51,867 nt of DNA from Priapulus caudatus (Eukaryota; Priapulida; Priapulimorpha; Priapulimorphida; Priapulidae), in NCBI RefSeq assembly GCF_000485595.1, contig NW_014577488.1, positions 157,883 through 209,749 on the forward strand. The letters run 5' to 3'. The notes beneath the pieces are model-generated. The model saw only the letters and a list, made by a program, of their open reading frames with translations. It was not told the origin of the DNA and searched no databases. Below are positions 1 to 37,004 of the stretch, in pieces. A program made the translations under genes and the position numbers. Positions within the stretch are counted from its first letter, which is position 1; every line of letters starts with the position of its first letter.

Positions 1-463
1 GAGGCGCCACCTACCACGAGGAGAGAAGCACGGGTGCCACCTACCACGAGGAGAGAGCACAGGTGCCACCTACCACGAGGAGAAGAGCACAGGCGCCACC
101 TACCACGAGCAGAGAGAGCATGGGCGCCACCTACCACGAGGAGAGAGCACAGGCGCCACCTACCACAAGGAGAGAGCACAGGTGCCACCTACCACAAGGA
201 GAGAGCACAGGTGCCACCTACCACAAGGAGAGAGCACAGGTGACACCTACCACAAGGAGAGAGCACAGGTGCCACCTGCCACAAGGAGAGAGAGCAGAGG
301 CGCCACCTACCACGAGGAGAGAAAGCACGGGTGCCACCTACCACGAGGAGAGAGCACAGGTGCCACCTACCACGAGGAGAAAGAGCAGAGGCGCCACCTA
401 CCACGAGCAGAGAGAGCACGGGCGCCACCTACCACGAGCAGAGAGAGCACGGGCGCCACCTAC

Positions 464-479
<16 letters not shown>
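1..479. repeat. 29-bp minisatellite containing splice-donor copies
   Basis: About 16 head-to-tail units of 29-32 bp built on gccacctaccacaaggagag. On the minus strand each unit carries CTCGTGGTAGGT or CTTGTGGTAGGT, a copy of the putative donor of exon 22. Open frames across it are repeat translations, not genes. Confidence 0.9.
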
Positions 480-26078
<25,599 letters not shown>

Positions 26079-28218
26079 GATGCAAACACACACTCAGTTC
26101 CTTGCTTGCTTTTTGCTGTGTATACCTGCAACATGAGCAGATACTAGTAAAAGATCACATGGCTTTTATGGTGCAACAGTTAGCTTGAGTAATAGGTCTT
26201 CCACTGTAAAAATTCCAGAAGAATATATTCTGCAGGAATGGTAATGCCTATAGCATGCATGATATTAAACCGACCAGGCTCTCCGACTGTTACACGGCGG
26301 AGGAGCCTGACACCCTTCCATACGAAATGCCTGGTAGCTTGAAAACAAACTCCGAATTTCGTAAAATTTCGTAAATAAAACAATGTATTACTACATTTGA
26401 CCTCACCTGTTACATGTTTGCAACTATCGCATCACTTCTTAATTAATATTTACCTCAAAATACACGTTAAAATAAGAGAATTTCGAACAGCTATAGTATT
26501 TGAACGTTGTAAAATGCCATACTGGATGTTCTTATGTCTCTTTTTGTATTGTTTGTACTTGTATTTTTTGCTACGTATGATGGGATATCTATGGGAAAAT
26601 GGTGGCGTTTTTTGAGTTTTATCTTATCAATTTATAAATAATTACTCGCTGACACGTAAATACATGCTCAGTGATAGCGCACATATAATAAATCGAGGCG
26701 TGGAAGTACAGAGAAGCGGTAAAAATCATAAAAAGTTAGATATTTTTACGTTTAATAGCAGCGCATGTCATGTCAAACAATATTCTATTGCGTCGGCTTG
26801 TGACCCTCTCGCCAACGTAGTGTTAAGCGAGAAGGGAACTTGTGGCTAGCATGATGTAGGTATTTGTTTTGGATGAACAACATTTTTACAAGTGTATCAT
26901 GTTGGAGTTATTATGTGTATTAGTGTGTGTTTGTGCACCCATGTGATGCGTTTGTGTACATGTTCTCATAAGTACCTGTGTCTGGGTGTCCATGCATATG
27001 TGCATGGACTTAATTAATGTTACTATACACTATATATGCATGCATGCACATTACATTTATTGATGCATATTTGTATATGTATTATGTGCACATAAGTGTA
27101 TCCATGCATGTGCATGTGACCAAGTGCACCACTGAGTGTACATGCATTCAAATGAATGTGTGTGTACCGGATTGAAAGCATGCGATGAGCCTACTGTCCT
27201 GATGTCAGATAACAATTCATTTATATTTTATTTTAAAGTGTAAATAAAGATACTCATTGTCACGCAATGTGTGTTCTTAGATGCATACACGCGTGCGAAT
27301 AATGGCAGATTGTATTGCTCATTCTTTTTGTCTTAAAACATTACAAATAATATTTAATCATATGAAAATTTAATATGAAGTCTACTCCACGGCCACGGTC
27401 CAAAATACGACATCACTGTGGGTGAGCGTCCATCATCCATCATTCCATGGCATTGTTGCTGTACACATGGAAAGCACAAACAACTTTCGTTTCACGAGTT
27501 TAGTGGCATAAAGAATCGTGTCATAAAGCTACATTTTAACGCAGATAATCTGCTTAAAGGCAATGTAATCAGAACTTAAATTGAGGTATCAGTAAACTTA
27601 CAGCAAGATATTGTTGATAAAAGCGCTAATTCTTTACCGGTGTAATGGCTGCCATTTGCAAACACAAGGCATCTTTTATTTATTCAAGTGGCGTTCCTCC
27701 CGGACACATAACATAACCTAATATTTACTAAATCTCTTTATACGCTGATAACAGCGGTTTAAATTTTGCGACCTCCTTAAAATTGCACGTAAATTCACAA
27801 ATAACAAGTTTCTAAGCCTATTGCACTGTAACCATATTTTTCTATCTGTTTCACCGATTCCTGTAATTTTCGAGGGGGTGGTGACAAAACCTGTATTTTT
27901 TATGTAAATTAGCACTTCTATTTTTCTAACGATTATTTATCGCTATAATCGTAATATCGTCGTGTATGCATTTTTATAAACACTCAAATGTTATCTAATA
28001 AAATCTTTACTTTGTCAAATTCACTTTGCCAGCCAGCGTTTATATGAATTTGTCCCCAACTCGTACTGATCAAGAAAGAGCTTGTACAAGTAGCAACAAA
28101 CAAAGCCAAAGCAAAGGCATTTGTACCGACACATTTCATATATTTTTATATTTATAAATTATTACATTGCGTAAACAAAAACTTCACGTACTGGGCTTAG
28201 TATAAACTATAATTAATA

Positions 28219-28259
<41 letters not shown>

Positions 28260-29397
28260 ATCATAGAATATATGATTCAATGAGACGACCAAGTCGTGCC
28301 AACCATCTATTTTGACGATATGGCACATGAATCATGATATCATATGGATAAAGGATTTTTATCAAGTCATATAGGTTTGTTACATAAGTATAACGACAAA
28401 TAACGTGCGTATGTGTAAATATAAAATAATGACGCACGCCGTTTTTTACTTGTTGTACAGTATGCGCCACTTGGCATAAACATCATAAACAGAGAAGTGT
28501 ACTGCCATTGTCGCCACTGTCGCTTATGTGCGCGGCGATCGCCCGTTGTTTTGTTGTGGTATGATCGGGAAACTGTTATAGGTTATTTATATCTTGCTCT
28601 CATGTTGTAGTCTTTCCAAAATCACGTGAGAATGTCCTAGGAGTAAGCACACGCAATGAGGGCGAGTTTGAAATTCCTTGACAATTATGTACGTGATTTA
28701 GGATATGTTTGGGATTGTTAACGTTGTGTAGGGGCCTAATGTTCCCGTACGTGTCGCTGTGTCGTGTCTGTGTACATTTTGTCGGTGTCTTCTGCACTGT
28801 GCACGTTAGTCGTTACGCTTGATACATTGTACAGTGTTAGCGACAAGTTAGTGTATCTGCATATAACAAACTAGCTGGCTATATAGATATGCAGTTGATG
28901 TTTCATTTACTAGTTTGCGCCAAAGCACAATGCCAGCCGACCTCTATGTCTATGAACACAAACTTCACAACTTGATGTGACAAAGGCTGGTCACTGCCAG
29001 GGTTTAGTTACGTCGTGAAGGGATGTCATCGGTTTTCAATCGTAATGTTTATCGTGGAAGCTGAATTGTGTATTTACAACGCAACTGGTAGTCTGGTAGT
29101 GGAGCGAAGTACTGCACAGATAGAGCTAATTAACGTAGCTAATTTCGTACTACCATGCAATAATGACAATTTCATGTTCTGCAGTGGCAAGGCCAAGCGA
29201 ATCCTCGGTCATAGGTAGACACAGGTAATCGTTGAATATTACCGAGTCAATTCACAGGTATGTACATCGGTAATAGTTTAGCAATTACATTTACACTACT
29301 AGTAGTATAAGTAATAATGGTAATTATATTGTTAAAAAAATAATTGCAACTGTAAATAAGTGCCTAGTTAAATACAGAGATTGTGCTTTTATCCAGG
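26079..29397. other. Divergent intergenic region
   Basis: About 3.3 kb between the start codons of two divergently transcribed genes. It is AT-rich, with TG-rich DNA near 26900-27170 and a (CTA)n run at 28221-28259. No conserved coding segment was found. Strong donor-like CAG/GTATGT near 29257-29263 and CAG/GTAATC near 29222 could end a non-coding first exon of the zinc-finger gene, but promoters cannot be placed by eye. Confidence 0.6.
28221..28259. repeat. (CTA)13 microsatellite
   Basis: Thirteen perfect trinucleotide units in the intergenic region. Confidence 0.97.
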
Positions 29398-29415
29398 TGA
29401 GCAGAACATCACAAA

Positions 29416-30060
29416 ATGGCAGACGGGACCGGATCGCAGACGAGTCCCGGCGCGGAGAACTCGCACCACAAGTACCTGTACCTGACCGTCGACCCGCAGA
29501 GCGGTGCCGGGAAGCTTACCGCGTCGGGGAAACCCAACGGAGCGGCGGCAGCAGCGGCGGCGGCGGCGCACGCCTGCGACCAACCCGCCGAGCACATCTG
29601 CTACAAGTGCGGCGTCGCGTTCCTGACGCGCGACAGCCTGCAGACGCACGTCGACGCACACGCCACATACGAGTCGATGCGCTACAGCTGCGGCATGTGC
29701 CTCAGCCAGCTGCCGTCGCTGCAGACAATGATCGAGCACACCAAGGTCGTCGTGTGCACGCAGTGCAACATGGCGTATCCGTGTGTGCGGCACGCGCGCG
29801 CACACATGAAGTGCCACCCGGCGCGCGGGCCGCGCGTCTCCATACCGCGCGTCAACTCAACGGTGCCGACGCCCGCGCCAACGCCGCCGCTGGCGCCACC
29901 TGCGCAGATGCTGCAGAGCGCGCCGGCGGTGTCGTCGAGTCGGATCATCTCGATCACGCCACGGTCGACCGTCGTCGGCGAGCAGGCGGGCATGGTGGCG
30001 CCACTAAACTTGCAGACTAGGAGCGCCGCGTACGGGCGTCCGACCTCTAGTCAACCTCAG
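29416..30060 (+). CDS. Zinc-finger gene exon 1
   Basis: The ATG has a good context (aaaATGG) and follows an acceptor-like ttttatccag ending at 29398, so a spliced 5' UTR is likely. 215 codons end at CAG/GTATTT in phase 0. It is GC-rich compared with the surrounding DNA. Confidence 0.88.
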
Positions 30061-32780
30061 GTATTTCTCTCCCTTCTGCCCCCACGAGACGTGGGCTGAC
30101 TCGCCATATAGAGATACGCTGTCTCTATATCAAGCGTTTTTCCGCAGTTCGCGACACATCACAAAATACACAAAACTTTAAAAAAAAACGCACCATTTTT
30201 TCACACGTAAAATGGCCATTGTTTCTATCATTTTAACGACAACTGTTTGTGTATTGCTTATGGAGGGGGACTGGGGTGGTTGTTTTTGTGTTTTATTATG
30301 GTATAAAATGGTACAGGTAACCCTAAACCTGTAAATTTGCCACCCTATTGGTGACCAAGTGCTCACTGTATGTTATCGAAGCTGACTTTTTTGTGAATAT
30401 TTCCTGCATGACATGAAAGTATAAAATCTATGCTTTTATTTTTAGCATTCAACAGTAGAGTATAGCTTTTTAGTGTGTTCTTCACTGTATGATGTAAGTA
30501 TTGGAAATAACTCGGCCGGTCATGATTTTCGTAAAATGTTGATTTCTACTATTCAACCTATAGAAAATTATCCCCATCCTGCTCAATAATTACCAGTCCT
30601 AGACTGTGGGAGGGGGCTGCCATTTCCATCGCCGATTTCTCACGATACGCGACATGTTTACAACGCACGCACGATGCTTCCAGGTCGTCGCTACCGACTC
30701 CCTTCCCGTTGCCGAGGTGATGATCACCGTGAAGCCAGACCCTGATGCGCCGACGTCAGCCTCCCACGTTGCCGACGGCAGCCCAGACGGCGGGCCGACG
30801 GGCGAGGATGGCGACGACGGCGACGCACATGGCAAGCCGCACCGCTGCAACAACTGCGGCATCTCGTACAAGCACGCGAACCACCTCAGCAACCACATGA
30901 AGACGCACACGCAGGACCTGCCCTACAAATGCCACGTAGGTGATGCATCGGGGATGAGGGGGGATGTAGCTAGGCAGGGCTGATGAAGTGTGGGTGAAGG
31001 TGTAGGGATAGGTGGGTGAGGTGTAGGTGGGGGTGTAGGTAGGGATGCTAGCCGACAATTGTTATTTACTTTTGGGTGGTTTAGTTTTACATTATTATAA
31101 GTTATTTAAAGTAATGGTGCAAGATGTTTCCTCGTCATGCGAAGAAGAGAAAGAATGAATTCAAGTCATCATTGTTTATCGATCGCTTCACTCAAAAATA
31201 TGCAGCCTAAGGCTAAGGCTCACTAACCATTGGTAATTTTACTCGTCTGCAATTAAATCTATTTGTCCAGTTATTGAATCTAATACGGTCCTGCTCTTAC
31301 CACTGTATCGCTGATTTTCATACCCCGTGCGCAGATATGCGGTCTGGGATTCGTCGTGAACTTCAAGTACCAGCGGCACATGCAAAAGTTTCATAGCGGC
31401 GAGACGATGCACGATCGGCCCTTCAAGTGCGACGTGTGCGGCTCGGGCTTCAAGCAGCGTAATCACCTTGTGCAGCACAACAGGTGAGCATCGGCTGTTC
31501 TTTCTCAACGTAGTGCCAGCATTGTAACAGGCCTCCATGTCTGGACTAGACCCTGAGATAATATAGTAATATATATATTATTGTATTATATTATGCGGTA
31601 TATAGTGCATTATCCATAGCACTGCAAGCGATCTGCGCAAATTTATTGTGATGTGGCAGCTCCCCCGACTTCCTGCTCTAGCTCTGCGGAATTAACTCTG
31701 CCTGCCGACCTATAGGCTGCCGTGTTTCTAAATTATATTCGAGAAGTGTTGCATGGTCGTGTGTAGAGGCCCCGCCAGCTAAAGCACTACAGTAAGTGAT
31801 TATGATGCTAGTGGTAATAGAGAGGATAATCATGCATTTGTATGTGCAGAACCCATACCGGAGAGAAACCCTATAAGTGCGGAGTCTGCGGAACAGCATT
31901 TGCGCTCCTGGGCAATCTCAACTACCACATGCGTATCCATGGAAACCTGAAGCCATACAACTGCGATGTCTGCTGCCAGTCATTCCGCTCCTCCACGCAT
32001 TTGAAGCACCACTTCTCACGCATCCACAAAGGCATCGTTAATCGCAACTATTCGAAAACTAGTCAAGGTACTGACGTGCTTACTCTACTACCTCACATCC
32101 TGTTTTTAGTCCAGCTTGGACCTGCATGTATGCGCGTAGCATGTGTTGTATGTAGATTTAATGGTTTGTTTAGCAGTTTTGGTCAGGGCCATGGCCTGTG
32201 GGGCAAAGGGGGCAGTATGATCAATCTAAATAATGCTAAACTCAATAGAATGAAAAATAAAAAGAACAAAAATATCCCTTCAGCCAAATTCTATCTTACA
32301 TGTGGTTTATTTCTTAAATTTCTTAAACTGATTTCATGAAAGTCGATTGATAAAGAAGTAATTAAAACGATCAACATTACAGAGTAGCTGAAAATCAGCC
32401 AGAGAAGTTGTCTTGATGCTACTAAGTAACCCATGTGGAAATGCGGCAAAAACAAATTAATTCGAACCCTCGATAAAATATGATCCCCTGAATCATTCTG
32501 CCCGATTCCCACGTTGATTCGTCATGTAGCGTCTCGTGTGTCTCGCGCAGGTGCCTCACAGCCGGCCGACATCGCTCTCTTCCCGACGAATCTCGTGAAC
32601 CCGCTCGAAGGAAACCCGATCGACGCCAACGACAGCTCGGAGGATGCTGCCGAGCCGTCTGGTCGCCACGGCGACGGCGACGACGAGCTCATGGAGGCAG
32701 AGCACGACGACGAGGATAGCAAGATTCTGCAGGAGATCCTGCGCGAGGGCGAGGTGCCGGATATAGCTGGCTCGGTGTAG
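29416..32780 (+). CDS. C2H2 zinc-finger protein, complete, 5 exons, 497 residues
   Basis: Five exons (29416-30060, 30684-30935, 31335-31483, 31850-32067, 32551-32780) join in phase into 498 codons with a TAG stop. Order: a short N-terminus with an Ala run (43-51); a finger at C62/C65/H78/H82; a cysteine pair C92/C95 with H108 but no clear second His; a finger at C114/C117/H130/H134; a Pro/Ala/Ser linker; then five fingers from C270 onward in a tandem cluster (CNNCGISY, CHICGLGF, CDVCGSGF, CGVCGTAF, CDVCCQSF). A TGEKPY linker joins the third and fourth of the cluster, as in DNA-binding arrays. The C-terminus is strongly acidic. It is a likely nuclear sequence-specific DNA-binding regulator. 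I cannot assign an orthologue. Confidence 0.88.
30684..30935 (+). CDS. Zinc-finger gene exon 2
   Basis: The acceptor is gcttccag and the donor CAC/GTAGGT; 84 codons, phase 0. It contains an acidic linker (EDGDDGDAHG) and finger HRCNNCGISYKHANHLSNH. The next finger is split by the intron after its first Cys (YKCH). Confidence 0.88.
30990..31050 (+). repeat. Degenerate GTAGGTGGG repeat after exon 2 donor
   Basis: Imperfect ggtgtaggtgggggtgtagg units begin about 55-60 nt after the donor GTAGGT and resemble it. Confidence 0.6.
31335..31483 (+). CDS. Zinc-finger gene exon 3
   Basis: The acceptor is gtgcgcag and the donor CAG/GTGAGC. It encodes ICGLGFVVNFKYQRHM, completing the split finger, and FKCDVCGSGFKQRNHLVQH. 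Two bases are left to complete Arg. Confidence 0.88.
31850..32067 (+). CDS. Zinc-finger gene exon 4
   Basis: The acceptor is tatgtgcag and the donor AAG/GTACTG. It begins THTGEKPYKCGVCGTAF and ends after the last finger (SFRSSTHLKHHFSRIH) and a short basic tail. Reading on into the intron would give an artificial longer open frame. Confidence 0.88.
32551..32780 (+). CDS. Zinc-finger gene exon 5 (acidic C-terminus)
   Basis: The acceptor is tctcgcgcag. The exon encodes ASQPADIALFPTNLVNPLEG and a Glu/Asp-rich end (DELMEAEHDDEDSKILQEIL) before TAG at 32778-32780. The acidic amphipathic tail could act as an activation or interaction surface (inference). Confidence 0.88.
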
Positions 32781-32819
32781 CACGCGCGTGAGAGGTAGCG
32801 TGCATGTGGGAGTTATTGT

Positions 32820-33590
32820 CTAGCACAATGTGACGCTCACGTGGGAGGGACTGTCCAGTTTGGTGTAGTGCACACGTAGGAGGCATGACCAATATGATGT
32901 GACACACACGTGGGAGGTACTGTCCATTTCGATGTAGTGCACACGTGGGAGGTACTGACCAGCACGATGTGATGCGCACGTGGGGGCACTGACCATCACA
33001 ATGTGACACACACGTGTGAGGCAATGTCCAGTTAAATCTGACACGCACATTGGAGGTACTGTTCAGCACGATGTGACACGCACATTGGAGGTACTGTCCA
33101 GCACGATGTGACGCGCACGTGGGAGGTAATGACCAGCACGATGTGACACGCACGTGGGAGGTAATGACCAGCACGATGTGACACTCACGTGGGAGGTACT
33201 GACCAGCACGATGTGACACGCACGTGGGAGGTACTATCCAGCACGATGTGACACGCACGTGGGAGGTACTCTTCAGCACGATGTGACACACACGTGGGAG
33301 GCACTGACCAGTTAAATCTGACACGCACATTGGAGGTACTGTTCAGCACGATGTGACGCGCACGTGGGAGGTACTATCCAGCACGATGTGACGCGCACGT
33401 GGGAGGCACTGTCCAGCACGATGTGACGCGCACGTGGGAGGCACTGTCCAGCACGATGTGACACGCACGTGGGAGGTACTGACCAGCACGATGTGACGCG
33501 CACGTGGGAGGTACTGACCAGCACGATGTGACACTCGCGTGGGAGGTACTATCCAGCATGGTGTGACGTCGCGTGGGAGGAATGTGTACT
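32820..33590 (+). repeat. 35-bp minisatellite with E-boxes
   Basis: About 22 tandem units of 35 bp (ccagcacgatgtgacgcgca then cgtgggaggtactga). Most units contain CACGTGGGAGG. It starts about 40 bases after the stop codon of the zinc-finger gene, so it is probably within its 3' UTR. Confidence 0.92.
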
Positions 33591-34588
33591 CGTTGGTGCA
33601 ATCTAATGCATATAGGGAAGATGCTGTCGCTATGTAGCGCGAATGGAATGTCATAGTGTGGCGTGAGCTAACGTGGAAGGTACCACTGCGACGTAGCGAT
33701 CACGTGCAAGGTTCTGTCACTAAACAGCGTGCAAGTAGTGAGTGCTGATGCAGTCTACTGTGCACATGGGGTAATCCTGGATCTAACTTGTCGACCGTAA
33801 TATACGTGTGCGAAGTGCATAGCCAAGTTTACTTGCGAATCCAACGAACACACAAATCTGTTATCATAATGCGTATGCTTGAATATTATGTATGATCTAT
33901 ATGAATTGTGTATAATATATACACTAGATTTATATATATTTTTGAATGTTAAAACAAGATCGACTAAATATGTAGTTCAGTCAGTACAGTCGCACATGTC
34001 AGTTTGTGAGCTTGTGAGTTTGTGAGCAGATTTGAATGGATGTATGTTTTTGCGAACTAACACGTTCGCTGTGTGTTGCATGTTAGGGCAAACATACACT
34101 CTGAGTCTCCACCCACACACGTTTCAATACGATTCAAATACGTTTACCTACCTGTATGTGAAACCCGCCAGGTAGTTTCCTAGCATGTTTCGTATGTTTG
34201 GAATAGATAGCAAACATGTTTGCCTAGTGAAACGCGGTTTGGGTGCCGTGTGTTTTAGTAAATTATCAAAGGATTATTAGTTCGATATGTTGCATTTTAG
34301 TGATGCGTGTAGAGTTGTACCGACAGTCATTTCATATTGTCATACACCACCAAATGTATATATTTATTAATGTTTATCTTTAAATCTCAGTAAAATGTGG
34401 ACATGTAAATTCAGTAGCACTTTATTGTGTAAGTGATTGTTTTATGTTTTATGTTTTGTGTTAAGGTTGGATGGAAGAATCCTTTTGTATCATCGCGTTT
34501 TTAAAAGGTTTAAATAGGCTGATTTGACTGTATATCTGAACACATAATCAAGTATTCTGTATAAAGCTGCGCCAGTGCTGAGTAGCAT

Positions 34589-34610
34589 AATAAAGCACGA
34601 GGTCAATAAA
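34589..34610 (+). terminator. Polyadenylation signals of zinc-finger gene
   Basis: AATAAA occurs at 34589-34594 and 34605-34610, followed by a T/G-rich stretch. If both are used, the 3' UTR is about 1.8 kb and includes the 35-bp array. Confidence 0.5.
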
Positions 34611-34639
34611 GTAAGTAGGTTGATTTATGTCTAGTAGCG

Positions 34640-37000
34640 TACCGGTATTCATGTTATTATATATATGTATGTATATGGATATAATGGTACATGTGATTTA
34701 GATCTTTGTTAGATGTCATTGTTTTGTGGATTAATAATAATGTCGTGCCAACCGAATGTAGTTGTATACTGCTGTAGTCACTTTACGAGCCCTAAAAAGA
34801 TGTACATTAAATTTGATGACAGATGGCAATTGTGCACATAAACTTACAGAAGTTACAGAAGTTACAGAAGTTACTGCAAAACTGCATTGCCACAGCTAAC
34901 AAACGATATGCATACAACACGGAATTAAAACAAGCCAAATGGTGGAATCAATAACATTGACTGATATATGCATAATATAGCAAGATTGAATAGATCAGCC
35001 GACAACATGGCAGTTCTACGTTATATAATACGTCACTGCGGAAGAATGGTGCCGAAAATAACAAGCATTACACTCGCAGTAGCCGCTGGTAGAACATCTG
35101 TGTATTGAAGCAAGACCTATGAACCAGTTTCTCCTGGGGATGTAAAGGTACGTTGCTAATCTGCATAATGGACCTGACCACGAGCTCGGAAGGCTATTGA
35201 AATTTCTAGGTGTGTAGCCTGGCTGATGTTGGGGGTTAGTTGGTTTCATACCCAAGCACGGTTGCACCGATAGAAGCTCTTGCGTAAGATGTTCTGCAAT
35301 CAGAAGAGAAAGAGCGTATTGGTGTCGATGGCTGTAGGAAGTGCAAGGGTGCCTCCAGACGTTCTTGATGTAGACTTTACTATGTCTGGGCATGACTGTA
35401 AGGCACAGGCATAGGCACACCCAGACGCACAAACAGTCTAACAAAATCATCAAGTTAAATGAAAACGACTTCCATTGTGCATTGTTCCATGATGTGAAGC
35501 CAGCTAGGCAAGTTCCTCCTACAGGGCGTGGCTAGTGCAATTGGCACTTGATTGAAGTTGCCTGAAAAAGGAATAAAATAATTTAAAACTAAACAATATC
35601 TTAAAAGCTAGCTTGCTCCCTTGCCTGCAACCGACTACATTAATGGCTAACCTCAACTGCTTCATCATGTACAATGACAGCCAACACGAACCTGACCGCT
35701 TTCTCTTGCTAAAAGTCACGAATGCTTGCTTGCGACTGCTAAAGCCCACGTGATGTTGACCACCTCACCAGCCCCACCTGCTATCAATAACAGCTGAAGT
35801 CTAACGAGTGAAGCTACACGGCCAATTAACACACTTCAACAACGCTTGCCGGGCATAAATTTCTGATAGCTCGGTACTCACAGCCATGGGCGCAAATGCC
35901 ACGGGGACACGGGGGACACGTCCTCCCCACTTTTTGAAGTGTAAAAACTATCAAATGTCCCCCCCCCCCCAGGTTTTTGAACATGCATGTGGTTCTGCAT
36001 AATTATAAGCTCCTTTTATAATATTATTATTTTGTGCTTGTCTTCACTACACTAAGTGAAAAAAATTGAAAGTATAAAAAAAGACTCCTGATTGATATAT
36101 ATCAAGATATATATATATATATAATAGCCTAAACTGAATATAGGAACCGCGACCGTATAGTTCCCTTAGTAACCCGTCGATAAAATATAAATTAAATTTA
36201 GATAGTAACGTTGAATAGAATTGCACATCCAGACATTTTTCAACGTCGTTTCAACGTTGATTGTCTACGTTGTTTCAACGTTGTTTCAACGTCTGTTGCC
36301 CGCTGGGAGCTAGTTTATGGCATGGATCTAGGGGGTACCCGGGGGGTCCGGTCCCCCCCCCCTTTAATTTCAAAGTGCCCTAAAAAAAATTCATCCCAAT
36401 TTTGTTAGGGCTAGTTTTTCTGATAAAGATTTACTTATATATAACCTAGAAATTAGCAAAGAGGGGTCTGCGGGGCGTCCAGGAGACCGGATCTGATAAA
36501 TTTTTGTTTTTCAACCCGATAAATTGAATTTCACTGTAGGATGACTTAAAAGATAATTTTCTGCTAAAATTTGGAATTCCATCTAGCATTCTAGACATCA
36601 AAATCAATGCTCAGATGCTCTCAGAATGCACCAATTTTTAGTAAAATTTTCTTGGGCGAGGTACCCCAAACCCCCCCCCCCCCTAAGTGGCGACGTGCCC
36701 TCTGCACGTTGCATAAGCTGCCTTCGGCAGCTTTTTAAAACACCAGAAAAATTAAGCAGGAAAAAGTGCCCTTTATTTCTTCCTGGACTTTAATGATTTT
36801 AAAAATCATGGGTCCGCCCCTGATAACGATAGAAACAATAGTTGCTACTTGCAATTGAAATGCGCGAAAATGACTTTTTTAGAGATCAAAAATACGAAAA
36901 GTTCTTACCGTGGGAGGGGGGAGACGCCCTCCCACCTCGGTCGCTTCGCTCCCTCGTACACTGTACGCGGTACGCGGTACGCGGTACACTGTCGAAGAAA
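34640..37000. other. Non-coding, repeat-derived stretch
   Basis: No convincing exon. It holds a block with ggggacacgggggacacgtc and a C-run (about 35900-35970), repeated caacgttgtttcaacg motifs ending gcccgctggg (36235-36305), and further C-runs (36345-36362, 36669-36684), all typical of interspersed repeats of marine invertebrates (impression from memory). A 145-codon minus-strand frame at 35016-35453 has no recognisable domain. Confidence 0.5.
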
Positions 37001-37004
37001 CTGG

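Noticed and set aside
29397-30020. Alternative 207-codon frame overlapping the zinc-finger exon
   Set aside because: A GC-rich shadow frame without zinc-finger motifs.
32689-33654. Minus-strand frames of up to 213 codons over the 35-bp array, and a CRISPR-like look
   Set aside because: The units are contiguous with no unique spacers and the DNA is eukaryotic; the frames stay open because the repeat lacks stops.
35016-35453. A 145-codon minus-strand frame, considered as a transposon remnant
   Set aside because: No transposase or reverse-transcriptase motif could be seen.
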